Source: Sulfurovum sp.
GTDB taxonomy: Bacteria; Campylobacterota; Campylobacteria; Campylobacterales; Sulfurovaceae
NCBI GenBank assembly: GCA_020721345.1
Contig: DYMX01000013.1
Location: 1-37,117 of the forward strand
Length of the DNA: 37,117 nucleotides
Direction of reading: 5' to 3'
Part shown: one piece after another, positions 1 through 7,969 of the stretch
Layout of the letters: the number at the start of each line of letters is the position of its first letter
How positions within the stretch are numbered: the stretch's first letter is position 1
Program-made: the position numbers and the translations under genes
The notes under the pieces: model-generated
Told to the model about the DNA's origin: nothing
What the model saw: only the letters and a program-made list of their open reading frames with translations
Databases searched by the model: none

Positions 1-82
1 CACTATATCAAATAAATCTACTTTTTAGAACTTACACAGTTAGATTTACGCTCCCGATAAATTTATCTTAATTTATATTTTT

Positions 83-394
83 TTAATCTAAATAAGAACA
101 ACAATAGTCAGTCGGCATAAAAACCTCTAGATCAAAAGAACTATGTGTGGGTACATTAAAGGTTGTAGGAGTTGTTATCTCCATCCATTCATCTGAACCT
201 GCAAGTTTAACTTTCAGATGACCGGCAAGTATCTCCATATCTTCTGCTTTGTCTGTTCCAAAATTATATGTACCTGGAAGCATTATCCCTAAAGTTTTTT
301 TTGTTCCATCATTAAAAAGAATTGTTCTGCTGGTCACTTTACCGTCAAAGTATATATTTGCTTCTTTGACTACTTCTACATTTTTAAAATTCAT
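83..394 (-). CDS. ppnP: Pyrimidine/purine nucleoside phosphorylase PpnP (DUF1255, cupin fold)
   Basis: The 103 aa protein matches the small PpnP/YaiE family (about 94 aa in E. coli) over its whole length. Seen directly are the family-like segments [12 protein letters not shown] and the C-terminal [12 protein letters not shown], which fit a cupin barrel. Known family role: phosphorolysis of several nucleosides to base and ribose-1-phosphate in the cytosol. It lies 14 nt downstream of the asparaginase-domain gene on the same strand, so the two are probably co-transcribed. That suggests nucleoside and amide salvage from one promoter, although the link is inferred. The first ATG gives the expected N-terminus. 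Confidence 0.88.
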   Translation of the reverse strand: MNFKNVEVVKEANIYFDGKVTSRTILFNDGTKKTLGIMLPGTYNFGTDKAEDMEILAGHLKVKLAGSDEWMEITTPTTFNVPTHSSFDLEVFMPTDYCCSYLD

Positions 395-408
395 TATTGA
401 TTCCTTTA

Positions 409-909
409 CTATTGATTTGTTTTTACAAAAAGACCAAGCATTTTATCTTTTTTTACTTTAGTATAATCATCTGCTTTTCCATTCATGCAGATATATATTC
501 CTTTTTTATCGCAATTTGCCAAAAGTCCGCAACTCATAGCAAAATTTGCCGTAGCTTCTATGGGATCTATACTAAAAGGCACCATTGCCCCAGTTATTAC
601 TATCTGTTTATCCTTAATACTCGCATCCAAAAACTCGGCAGTAATATGCATAGTATCTGTTCCGTGGATAATGATAAACTTTTCTATTTCTTTGTAGTTC
701 TTTATGGTTTGGAGAATTAGTTCTCTATCGCTGTCTAAAAATTCCAAACTGTCTTTTCCTATGATATTGACTATTGCAAATTCACAAAGCCAATTTTTCA
801 TAATTTTTTTCAAAGCGCCACAGTTACTATCTACAAATAGCTCTCCGCTCTTTGGATTATAGTATTTGTTGAAAGTACCGCCTGTATTAATAATCAAAAT
901 ATCACTCAT
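409..909 (-). CDS. Asparaginase-family N-terminal-domain protein (single domain)
   Basis: Residues near the N-terminus read [14 protein letters not shown], the first catalytic-Thr motif of L-asparaginases (TGGT). The second motif, HGTDTMH, is also present, and VITGAMVPF matches the family. The protein is only about 166 aa, whereas type I/II asparaginases are about 330 aa, so the whole C-terminal domain is absent. Such short forms are, from memory, annotated in Campylobacterota as asparaginase domain-containing proteins; their substrate is unknown. The ORF track starts at 918, but AGGAG touches that ATG with no spacer and sits 9 nt before the ATG at 909, so I prefer 909. The gene diverges from fabI and is followed by ppnP. 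Confidence 0.75.
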   Translation of the reverse strand: MSDILIINTGGTFNKYYNPKSGELFVDSNCGALKKIMKNWLCEFAIVNIIGKDSLEFLDSDRELILQTIKNYKEIEKFIIIHGTDTMHITAEFLDASIKDKQIVITGAMVPFSIDPIEATANFAMSCGLLANCDKKGIYICMNGKADDYTKVKKDKMLGLFVKTNQ

Positions 910-945
910 AACGCTCATCTCCTGAGTAGTATTTTATCTTATTAG

Positions 946-954
946 TGGTAAAAT
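946..954 (+). promoter_or_regulatory. Extended -10 promoter of fabI
   Basis: TGG-TAAAAT (TGn plus a near-consensus -10) ends 32 nt before the preferred fabI ATG at 987. No good -35 box is visible. Transcription from here would begin after the GTG at 945 used by the ORF track, which supports the later start. Confidence 0.4.
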
Positions 955-986
955 ATTACAAATTTTTTATGTGGAGATATTTACAG

Positions 987-1811
987 ATGATAATGCAAGG
1001 CAAAAAAGGTGTTATTTTAGGAATTGCAAATAAAAAGTCAATTGCTTACGGCATAGCAAAAGCTTGTGAAGAGCAGGGCGCAACGATGGCTATCACTTTT
1101 TTAAATGAAAGATTTGAAGAGAAACTTGCTCCCGTGGCTGATGAGCTAAACTGTAACGGCAGATTTTATCCATGTGATGTAAGCAAACCGGAAGAGATAG
1201 CAACACTTAGAGAGTCATTAAAGAAAGATCTGGGAGAGATCGACTTTGTGGTTCACTCAATAGCATTTGCGCCAAAAGAGGGGCTTAGCGGAAGATTTGT
1301 TGATATTAGCAAAGAAGCCTTTGATATTGCAATGGATATTTCTGTATATTCACTCATTGAATTGGCAAGAGAGCTTAAACCGATTATGAGCAGCAACTGC
1401 TCCATATTAACGCTTAGCTACTATGGAGGCGTGAAATATATACCAAATTACAACCTAATGGGTGTAGCAAAAGCGGCATTGGAGATGACTACAAAATATT
1501 TAGCAGAAGATCTTGGAAAAGACGGCATAAGAGTTAATGCTATCAGTGCAGGACCCATAAAAACACTTGCGGCTGCAGGCATTGGCGATTTTAGCTTTAT
1601 GCTCAAATGGAATTCAGCACATGCTCCTTTGAAACAAAATGTAACTATCGAACAAGTAGGAAATAGCGGTATGTATCTTCTCTCTAACCTTAGCAGCGGA
1701 GTAACAGGCGAAATACATTATGTAGATGCCGGATACAACATCATGGGTATGCCTGCGGTTAAATTTGACGAGAACGGCAAGCCGCATATTGCGTGGAACG
1801 GTGAGAACTAA
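987..1811 (+). CDS. fabI: Enoyl-[acyl-carrier-protein] reductase (NADH) FabI
   Basis: A 274 aa SDR-type enoyl-ACP reductase that catalyses the last reduction in each round of fatty-acid elongation (type II FAS, cytosol). The N-terminal nucleotide-binding segment reads VILGIANKKSIAYGIA. The catalytic set is Tyr145, Tyr155 and Lys162 (YNLMGVAK), matching the FabI Y-x6-K arrangement. A GAGAAACTAPV-type SDR fold with ISAGPIKTLAA supports FabI specifically. The track start at 945 is unlikely: GGAG at 973-976 lies 10 nt before the ATG at 987, which gives MIMQGKKGVILG and the usual family length. rlmB follows 3 nt downstream. FabI is the target of triclosan-type inhibitors in other bacteria. Confidence 0.95.
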   Translation: MIMQGKKGVILGIANKKSIAYGIAKACEEQGATMAITFLNERFEEKLAPVADELNCNGRFYPCDVSKPEEIATLRESLKKDLGEIDFVVHSIAFAPKEGLSGRFVDISKEAFDIAMDISVYSLIELARELKPIMSSNCSILTLSYYGGVKYIPNYNLMGVAKAALEMTTKYLAEDLGKDGIRVNAISAGPIKTLAAAGIGDFSFMLKWNSAHAPLKQNVTIEQVGNSGMYLLSNLSSGVTGEIHYVDAGYNIMGMPAVKFDENGKPHIAWNGEN

Positions 1812-1814
1812 TAA

Positions 1815-2570
1815 TTGGAAGATTCTCAAAACTATATTGACAAAAAAGCGAAATTAGCCAAAATACTCACTATTTACGGTAGAAATGCCGTAAGTGAAGC
1901 GCTTGATGAACTCTCTATTACTCCAAGTAAACTTCATCTCTCTTCTTCAAACAAAAGCGCAAAAGTCATTGACGATATGATATCTATTTGCAACAAAAAA
2001 GACATTGAGGTGGCGTATCACGACAAAATGACACTCTCGAGAATATCAAAAAATGCCAAACAAGATCAAGGCGTAGCCCTTGACATCATAATGGACAATT
2101 TTGTAAACGAAGATGAATTTATAGCAAATAATATCAATTATAGGCTGCTTGTTATTGACGGTGTATCAAATCCGCAAAATTTAGGTATGATCATCCGCTC
2201 TGCCGCAGCAGGGGAGATAGATGCCATCATAATTCCAAGCAAAGGCACATCTTCTATAAACTCTCTTGTGATAAAAGCTAGTGTCGGAACGATATTTAAA
2301 ATGCCTATCATAATTTCTAACAACTTAAGCGAAACATTAAAAAAATTCAAAGCCCGTGGCGCTGTTATTTATACCCTTAGCCTAGATGCCAAAGAATCTT
2401 ACAAGGATATATCATATACCGAAAAGAGCATATTTGTTTTGGGCAATGAAACAACGGGAGTAAGCTATCAGATACAGCGTCTTAGCGACAAAAGTATAAT
2501 CATACCGATGAACAGAGGAGTCGAGTCACTCAATGTTGCCGTAACTGCATCGTTACTTGCGTTTATATAA
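1815..2570 (+). CDS. rlmB: SpoU/TrmH-family 23S rRNA 2'-O-ribose methyltransferase (RlmB-like)
   Basis: A 251 aa SPOUT methyltransferase. The order is an N-terminal substrate-binding region (IYGRNAVSEAL near residue 20), then the SpoU catalytic domain. Motif 1 is VIDGVSNPQNLGMIIRSA, motif 2 FVLGNETTGVS, and motif 3 IPMNRGVESLNVAVTASLL. RlmB methylates G2251 in the peptidyl-transferase loop of 23S rRNA; assigning this exact nucleotide rests on the N-terminal similarity, and another SpoU target is possible. The start is TTG at 1815, 3 nt after the fabI stop, with only a weak GAG upstream, so translation is probably coupled to fabI. No ATG lies near the conserved N-terminus. Confidence 0.85.
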   Translation: MEDSQNYIDKKAKLAKILTIYGRNAVSEALDELSITPSKLHLSSSNKSAKVIDDMISICNKKDIEVAYHDKMTLSRISKNAKQDQGVALDIIMDNFVNEDEFIANNINYRLLVIDGVSNPQNLGMIIRSAAAGEIDAIIIPSKGTSSINSLVIKASVGTIFKMPIIISNNLSETLKKFKARGAVIYTLSLDAKESYKDISYTEKSIFVLGNETTGVSYQIQRLSDKSIIIPMNRGVESLNVAVTASLLAFI

Positions 2571-2639
2571 AAACTTGAATTTATAGTTGACATTAAATTT
2601 CATGATGTAATTGATTTTAAAATAAATAAAAAGGTCTAC

Positions 2640-2906
2640 ATAAATAGTTGGATAATAATTAAATACTTGCTTACTTCTATAGTCGTGGTTCTTGTTTCTG
2701 AAATAGCAAAACGCAGTGATAAACTCGGCGGTTTACTCGCGGCACTTCCTCTTATTACTTTTTTGACATTAATTTGGCTTTATGTTGAAAATCAAAGTAC
2801 TGAAAAAATAGCTAATCATGCTTGGTATACATTTTGGTATGTTGTGCCGACATTGCCTATGTTTTTATCATTTCCTCTGCTGTTGGAAAAAATTGGTTTA
2901 TGGTAA
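2640..2906 (+). pseudogene. Degraded DUF3147 (GlpM-like) small membrane protein
   Basis: The frame carries a clear DUF3147 signature: IIIKYLLTSIVVVLVSEIAKRSDKLGGLLAALPL, then a second hydrophobic stretch and WYTFWYVVPTLPMFLSFPLLL. Full family members are about 110-115 aa with four membrane segments. Here the frame ends with IGLW-stop, removing the last segment, and the next bases already belong to the convergent CitE-like gene. The expected initiator Met is missing too: an AAGG at 2631-2634 precedes ATA (2640), AAT and AGT codons, not ATG. The track start at 2667 (TTG) would cut off conserved residues. Either a non-standard start and short form are used, or the gene is decaying. Confidence 0.6.
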
Positions 2907-2916
2907 ATAACAAAAA

Positions 2917-3834
2917 TTAATTTTTCAATATATTTAGCGCATCTCTATATATAGGCTCATCTATAAAGCCGTATCTGTCATCCATGAAACCGTTCATGCC
3001 TTTTGAGGAGTTGAGCTCAAAAATCTCTTTTATATATTTGGCCCTCAATATCTGCGTTTTGTCTATATCAAAAATCTCATTGGCGATCACAGCCTGCTTC
3101 GGTCCCATGCAGGCTTTTGATGTGAATCCCATATTTTTTTCATATTCACACCACTTGCGAAACTCATCTGTATCGTTATAGTCTTGATACATAAAAGAAA
3201 CTGGATGAATATTTGCTGTTTTGCACTCTATGAGGAATTTTGCCAAAATATAGTCTATAGCAGGGTTGGCGATTTTGACTAGTGATTGCGTCAGATCTAG
3301 GGATGCTAACAAGTCGAGTATTCCTAGGTTTGCAGTAGTTATGCGATCGTCAATTTTAAGTGCTCTTATATCAGCAAAAGCCTCTTTGGTTTCTAACGAA
3401 AAATGAAGCTCATGATCTTTGTTTAAAATTTTTAGAGCCGACTCAAGTTCTTTTGAACTTTTAACTTTAGCAAGCCTGATCGCATCAAAACCAAAATCAT
3501 TCAAAAATTCTATCTCTTCTTTGCCTCCCTCATCAAAAGGGTTTGTGCGAATAACTATAAAACTTTTTGAATTTTGCATATTTGATAAAAAAAGAGCTAT
3601 GTTATACAGCGCCTCTTTTTTTCTTGACGGTGCGATGGCATCTTCGAGATTAAGTGTGATTACATCAGCTACATTTTCATCAAGAGTATTTAAATGTTTT
3701 AAATTGAGCGGATTTAGCATCATGTTTGAGCGATGAGGAGTGTTTATGCATAGAGGTTTCTTGCTGTTTCCAAACAGTTTCTTTTTTTCTTTCAGGCTCA
3801 TTTGTTCAAATATATCCAAATCATCAAATATCAT
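2917..3834 (-). CDS. CitE-like HpcH/HpaI aldolase/citrate lyase family protein
   Basis: About 305 aa, a TIM-barrel C-C lyase of the CitE family, which acts on CoA thioesters such as citryl-, malyl- or citramalyl-CoA. Visible motifs are DVITLNLEDAIAPSRK (metal/CoA region), VIRTNPFD with the substrate-binding Arg, and LETKEAF, which carries the metal-binding Glu. The track start at 3882 adds 16 residues unlike the family. The ATG at 3834 (MIFDDLDIFEQ) has AGAGAG just upstream and is preferred. No citF/citD partner is adjacent, so a stand-alone malyl-/citramalyl-CoA-type role is as likely as a citrate lyase subunit. It is convergent with the broken DUF3147 gene. Confidence 0.8.
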   Translation of the reverse strand: MIFDDLDIFEQMSLKEKKKLFGNSKKPLCINTPHRSNMMLNPLNLKHLNTLDENVADVITLNLEDAIAPSRKKEALYNIALFLSNMQNSKSFIVIRTNPFDEGGKEEIEFLNDFGFDAIRLAKVKSSKELESALKILNKDHELHFSLETKEAFADIRALKIDDRITTANLGILDLLASLDLTQSLVKIANPAIDYILAKFLIECKTANIHPVSFMYQDYNDTDEFRKWCEYEKNMGFTSKACMGPKQAVIANEIFDIDKTQILRAKYIKEIFELNSSKGMNGFMDDRYGFIDEPIYRDALNILKN

Positions 3835-3907
3835 ATGCTCTCTTTTCAATCTAGGTAAAATGGTATTGATAGTATAATACAAAAACTAAAAATCCAAAAG
3901 GTAATTT

Positions 3908-4603
3908 TTGAAGAAAATATTCTCGATCTTATCATTATCGACCATTCTTTTTGCAAATAGCGGCTTTTTCTCATTTTTAAACAAAGACAATGAATATAAA
4001 AATAGAGCTGTCCTATCCATAAGTATGCAAAATGCATTTTGTCAAACACATAAAAACAAAAAAGAGTGCCAAATGGGTAGTAAAAAGATCCTAACTCTTC
4101 ACGGACTTTGGTTTCAGCCTAAAAATAGACAATACTGCAATGTAAGCAAAAAAATAATAGGCGCTGATAAAAATCACCAATGGTACAGACTGCCGGATAT
4201 AAAGATGGATCATAGAACAAGGGAAGAACTTTTAACAGCTATGCCCAGCGTTGCTACAGATCTTCATGAGCACGAATGGTACAAGCACGGAACATGCTCA
4301 AACTTTGGCAGTAATGAATATTTTATGAGATCGATCGGCTACTTTAAGCAATTTGAGAATAGTAAGGCGGGAAGACTGGTGTATTCAAAAAGAGGAAATA
4401 TACTCTATATTGATGAACTAAGAAAAAGTTTTGATGAAAGTTTTGGAAATGAAGCTTCAAAAAAAATTGAGATGATGTGTGAAAACGGAAAGGTTACAGA
4501 AATAAGAATAAATCTTGGCAATTACACGACCCAGAACTTAAACAATGCCGTAACTAACGGCATAAATGTTAAAAAATCTTGTAAAAGCGGTATGGTAATT
4601 TGA
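3908..4603 (+). CDS. Secreted ribonuclease T2 family protein
   Basis: 231 aa with an N-terminal signal peptide (MKKIFSILSLSTILFA, cleavage likely before NSG). Both RNase T2 active-site blocks are present: CAS I as LTLHGLW (around residue 63) and CAS II as HEWYKHGTC (around residue 125), including the catalytic His residues and the disulfide Cys. The family cleaves single-stranded RNA through 2',3'-cyclic phosphates; bacterial members such as E. coli RNase I are periplasmic. The start is TTG at 3908, with AAAAGG 7 nt upstream. Its TGA overlaps the TTG of the helicase gene by 4 nt, so the two are translationally coupled. Confidence 0.88.
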   Translation: MKKIFSILSLSTILFANSGFFSFLNKDNEYKNRAVLSISMQNAFCQTHKNKKECQMGSKKILTLHGLWFQPKNRQYCNVSKKIIGADKNHQWYRLPDIKMDHRTREELLTAMPSVATDLHEHEWYKHGTCSNFGSNEYFMRSIGYFKQFENSKAGRLVYSKRGNILYIDELRKSFDESFGNEASKKIEMMCENGKVTEIRINLGNYTTQNLNNAVTNGINVKKSCKSGMVI

Positions 4604-5877
4604 AAAAAGTTAATGAGATCTGTGAGCTCCTGAAAAGAGAAAATGTTTTTTTAACAGGCGGGGCAGGGGTAGGGAAAAGCTATACTACATTAAAAGTTAT
4701 AGATAATTTTAAAAAAATGGGCAAAAATGTAGTATCGCTTGGCTCAACTGGTGTAAGCGCTGTCGCAGTTAATGGCATGACGGTACATAGTTTTTTTGTT
4801 TTTGGCATAGCAAATTCACTAGAAGAACTTGAAATGGGAGACAAGAGATCAAAACATAGACTTGCAGAGCTTAAAAAGATAATTTCAAATACAGACTTAA
4901 TTGTAATAGATGAAATATCCATGATAAGCGCTAGTCTGATTGATATGATAGCCTATAGGCTTGATTCGATGAATTTTTTAGGCAAGATTTTGTTTGTAGG
5001 AGATTTTTTCCAGCTTAGCCCCATTGTAAAACATAAAGAAAATGTAGGCTTATTTGATAGCTTGCTTTTTGCATTTGAAAGTAGTTCATGGCAAAATTTT
5101 GCTCCAATAACCGTAGAACTTACCAAAATGCATAGAACGCACGATATGCATTTTACAAAGATATTATCCAAGATCAGAAAAGGTGAAGCTGATACGCAAG
5201 TCATTGAATATATAAAATTATTACAACAAAACACGGCTTTGGAAAATTCAACATATCTATTTGGCAAAAACGAACATGTTGAAAAGATGAACAGGGATAA
5301 GATTGCAGAGCTGTCGTCGCCTGCTGTAACTCTGATAGCTCAAAATAGCAGCATAAAAAATGTTCTTGAGAGTAAAGTTGCAAATTGGCAGAAATCTCTT
5401 CCGGTACCTGATACATTAACTCTAAAAGTCGGCGCTCCGGTGCTTTTTTGCGTAAATAAATGGGGCAAATATGCAAATGGCGAAAGAGGTATCATAAAAG
5501 AGATAACTGCTGAAGCTATCATAGTGGAAAAAAATGATAGTTTTGTTCGTGTAGAGCCTCATGTTTTTGAACTTGGAGAGTTTCATGCAGATAGTGACGG
5601 TAAGCTAAAATCAATTACGTTGGCAACCATGTCACAGTTTCCTTTGAAGCTGGCCTATGCCATCACAATACACAAATCACAAGGCATGAGTATAGACAAT
5701 CTTGTCTGCAATGTAGATAATATTTTCACGCCGAGTCAATTTTATGTCGCACTTTCCCGCGCTACGAACCCAAAAACCCTAAAGGTTGATTATAATGGCG
5801 GCAACTTGGAATATTATCTAAAGAGGGTTATCTCTATTGACCAAAGAGTAGTAGAATTTTACAACAGTGTCATATAG
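4600..5877 (+). CDS. PIF1/RecD2-like SF1B DNA helicase
   Basis: A 425 aa P-loop helicase. Motif I (Walker A) is TGGAGVGKSYTT near residue 20; the next motif is GSTGVSAVAV; motif II is VIDEISMIS near 105; and motif III is VGDFFQLSP. The C-terminal UvrD_C_2-type part has YAITIHKSQGMS and FYVALSRA near residues 355-400. This set is typical of PIF1/RecD-type 5'-3' helicases; there is no RecD N-terminal domain, so the PIF1-like class fits best. Start is TTG at 4600 inside the RNase T2 stop (TTGA). The 3' end overlaps the convergent kinase-like gene by 8 nt. The physiological substrate is unknown; G-quadruplex or R-loop processing is only an inference from PIF1. Confidence 0.85.
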   Translation: MKKVNEICELLKRENVFLTGGAGVGKSYTTLKVIDNFKKMGKNVVSLGSTGVSAVAVNGMTVHSFFVFGIANSLEELEMGDKRSKHRLAELKKIISNTDLIVIDEISMISASLIDMIAYRLDSMNFLGKILFVGDFFQLSPIVKHKENVGLFDSLLFAFESSSWQNFAPITVELTKMHRTHDMHFTKILSKIRKGEADTQVIEYIKLLQQNTALENSTYLFGKNEHVEKMNRDKIAELSSPAVTLIAQNSSIKNVLESKVANWQKSLPVPDTLTLKVGAPVLFCVNKWGKYANGERGIIKEITAEAIIVEKNDSFVRVEPHVFELGEFHADSDGKLKSITLATMSQFPLKLAYAITIHKSQGMSIDNLVCNVDNIFTPSQFYVALSRATNPKTLKVDYNGGNLEYYLKRVISIDQRVVEFYNSVI

Positions 5878-6559
5878 TTGCCAAAGAGATATTTCCAACT
5901 TTTTTGATAACTATTTTTTGTTTTTTTACAACACTTAAGTCTCCGTCAAGCTCCAATACATTGTAATAATTTTTCAAATCTATCTCTATCGAATCATTAA
6001 TTTGTCCATATATGTTGAAAAATCTTTTAAATTTTAACGGCGTAAAGACAAAAAATCTGCTTTTAGAAAAAAGTAAAAACGGTGTAGCTAGTAAATGAAA
6101 CGGCAGCAAAAACATGGATGTGATTATATATCTCAATAAGCCTGTTTTTAAAAATCCAAATCTTAATACTTCAGATAAAAATATATGAGCAACATCACTT
6201 GAGTTGCCGCAAGAAAATAAAAATATTTTTTTATCTATAGCATAAAAAGGTATGGTTATATTTTTGATATGCTCATTGTTAGATATAGATGAAAGTATCT
6301 TCTCAAAACTCGGCAATCTGTGTATTTTGGCTACAACATTAAATGATCCGGTTGGATTAATGATGAAAGGAGGAATTAAAGAAGTCTCAAATTTGTGATA
6401 AATATCTTTAAGCGTCCTTCTGATAGCCCCGTCGCCGCCGGTAACGAGTATATAATCATACTCGGAAATATTTTCTATTGAATTTATATTTCCAAGCGGA
6501 GTATAGACAATCTCCAGATTTTGAAACTCTATATGTTTTCCAACCGAGAGAATTTTCAT
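5870..6559 (-). CDS. Diacylglycerol/lipid-kinase catalytic-domain protein (short form)
   Basis: 229 aa. The DAGK catalytic signature appears as VTGGDGAIRRTL (near residue 38; GGDGT in most members, Thr replaced by Ala here) and INPTGSFNVVAK (near 68). The usual N-terminal NPxxG segment is missing and the protein is shorter than the 290-300 aa YegS/LCB5-type kinases. A hydrophobic stretch around residues 140-165 (SMFLLPFHLLATPFLLF) may be membrane-associated. The C-terminal ELDGDLSV matches the family DGE/DGD segment. It follows the thioredoxin lipoprotein with no gap at the 3' end of the mobB-metG operon. Lipid phosphorylation is likely but the missing elements leave activity uncertain. Confidence 0.65.
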   Translation of the reverse strand: MKILSVGKHIEFQNLEIVYTPLGNINSIENISEYDYILVTGGDGAIRRTLKDIYHKFETSLIPPFIINPTGSFNVVAKIHRLPSFEKILSSISNNEHIKNITIPFYAIDKKIFLFSCGNSSDVAHIFLSEVLRFGFLKTGLLRYIITSMFLLPFHLLATPFLLFSKSRFFVFTPLKFKRFFNIYGQINDSIEIDLKNYYNVLELDGDLSVVKKQKIVIKKVGNISLATI

Positions 6560-6973
6560 CTATTTGGCGCTTTTTGCTTTATAGTCATTTTTTATTTGAT
6601 TTAAGATTTCCACTAAATCATCTTTGTTTTTTGCGCCCATTAGAGGGTCGTGCAACTCTTTACCATCACTGGAAACAAAATACAAAGTAGGAGTACCAAA
6701 TGGCTCCATCGCTCCTTTTGGCAGTGTGTTAGCTTTTGAAATATCTATAAATTTTACTTCAAAATCACTATCAAGTATTTTTTTGACATCAGCTTTTTTA
6801 AATGTATTTTTGAGCAGCTCACATGAACCGCAGCCGCTCTGTTCAACAAAGAAAATGGATATTTTATCAGTTTGCGCAACTTGCTCGGTAGCAGATGCCG
6901 CATCTTTCGAGTCAGAGCAAGCAATTACAAATAACGACAATATTGCTAACAACAAAAACTTTATATTTTTCAT
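6560..6973 (-). CDS. Thioredoxin-fold lipoprotein
   Basis: 137 aa. The N-terminal MKNIKFLLLAILSLFVIAC is a lipoprotein signal with a lipobox ending in Cys19, so the protein should be anchored to a membrane and face the periplasm. A thioredoxin domain follows, with the redox motif CGSC near residues 48-51 and a cis-Pro loop FGTPTLYF near 93-100. It resembles SoxW-like or periplasmic thiol-disulfide lipoproteins of sulfur-oxidising Campylobacterota. No Sox genes are in the window, so a role in sulfur oxidation or cytochrome maturation is only a guess. It sits between the Mur-like gene (9 nt upstream) and the lipid-kinase gene (no gap). Confidence 0.8.
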   Translation of the reverse strand: MKNIKFLLLAILSLFVIACSDSKDAASATEQVAQTDKISIFFVEQSGCGSCELLKNTFKKADVKKILDSDFEVKFIDISKANTLPKGAMEPFGTPTLYFVSSDGKELHDPLMGAKNKDDLVEILNQIKNDYKAKSAK

Positions 6974-6982
6974 ACTGCTATC

Positions 6983-7969
6983 CTATTGATTAAATAAATC
7001 ATACTCTTGCTGCAAAGTAGGAAGTATGGATTTGTCCAAATTATATACAAATGCGTAGTTGTATGTCAACTGTTTTAGTTTTTGCTGCACATCATGAATA
7101 TCGTCAAACCAGACAGGATTTTTCTCTAAATCCATTTTTGTCTTTTTGGGAGTTAGTATTATGCTTCTTATCCATTTGAGACGAAAAAATATATACTCAT
7201 TTGCTTCATAGATATCTTTAAGGTTATCTATAAATATTACGGCTTTTTCGCTTTTTGAGCTTGACTGGATCCTTAGCTGATTGTCTATAAAAACCGGAAC
7301 AAAATGTTTTGTATATCTTATCTTTTCTATATCATACCTAAGGTGATGCGCTTGTAAAAAATGCAATACTTTTGTCAAGTGCTCCATGTGAAAAGGGACT
7401 ATATCATAGTTTTGATACACATAGCCGTCCATTTTAAAACTGCATTTAAACAGTGTATCGGAAATGAGCTGATAGTCCATCTCTTTGTCAAGTCTTGCAA
7501 TATTTGGCTTAATGGTAGTAAGCAGCTCTTCGTCATCTCCGACAAAAAGCAGATCGTTACTATTTACTATCTGTTCAAATGTTTTTCTCCAATCATTTGA
7601 GAGAATATTTATATTTCTTTTATCGACCGCAACCATTTTTAAAAAACTTAATTCATGGGTATTTAGCAGATATATATCTATCTCTTTTTTTAGCAAAACA
7701 TACCGTACAAGCTTCATAGCAGCAAGCTTTATATCGCTTACTTTTATCCATGCTATCTCGCTATCATTTCTGACTATGTCGTCATTATCAAAAATAACGG
7801 CATACGCGCCATTACTAAGCGCACTGTCAATATCCTCCTGACTTGATGAAAAAAACAGATCGCCTTGTTCTACTTTTGACGGATAAACCGTAGCGCTATT
7901 GACCGATTGTATTTTCGGAGTGCCTATAAGCTCTCCGTTTGTTATATTTATTACATCACTTATATTCAT
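6983..7969 (-). CDS. Mur-ligase N-terminal-like protein lacking the ATP-binding domain motif
   Basis: 328 aa. The first 80 residues match the Mur ligase N-terminal domain pattern: VNSATVYPSKVEQGDLFFSS, then ALSNGAYAVIFD, as in MurE/MurF. Where MurE/F have the GTNGKTT P-loop, this protein has IYLLNTHELSFLK, with no Walker A anywhere. The remaining 200 residues show no motif I recognise. I recall unannotated proteins in the same place beside metG in Campylobacter (not checked). The ATG overlaps the metG stop as TAATG, so translation is coupled. Function unknown; it may bind a UDP-sugar or peptidoglycan precursor without ligase activity. Confidence 0.6.
   Translation of the reverse strand: MNISDVINITNGELIGTPKIQSVNSATVYPSKVEQGDLFFSSSQEDIDSALSNGAYAVIFDNDDIVRNDSEIAWIKVSDIKLAAMKLVRYVLLKKEIDIYLLNTHELSFLKMVAVDKRNINILSNDWRKTFEQIVNSNDLLFVGDDEELLTTIKPNIARLDKEMDYQLISDTLFKCSFKMDGYVYQNYDIVPFHMEHLTKVLHFLQAHHLRYDIEKIRYTKHFVPVFIDNQLRIQSSSKSEKAVIFIDNLKDIYEANEYIFFRLKWIRSIILTPKKTKMDLEKNPVWFDDIHDVQQKLKQLTYNYAFVYNLDKSILPTLQQEYDLFNQ

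Noticed and set aside
945-986. fabI N-terminal extension from the ORF track
   Set aside because: Fourteen extra residues unlike the family, and a likely transcription start after the GTG; the ATG at 987 has proper GGAG spacing.
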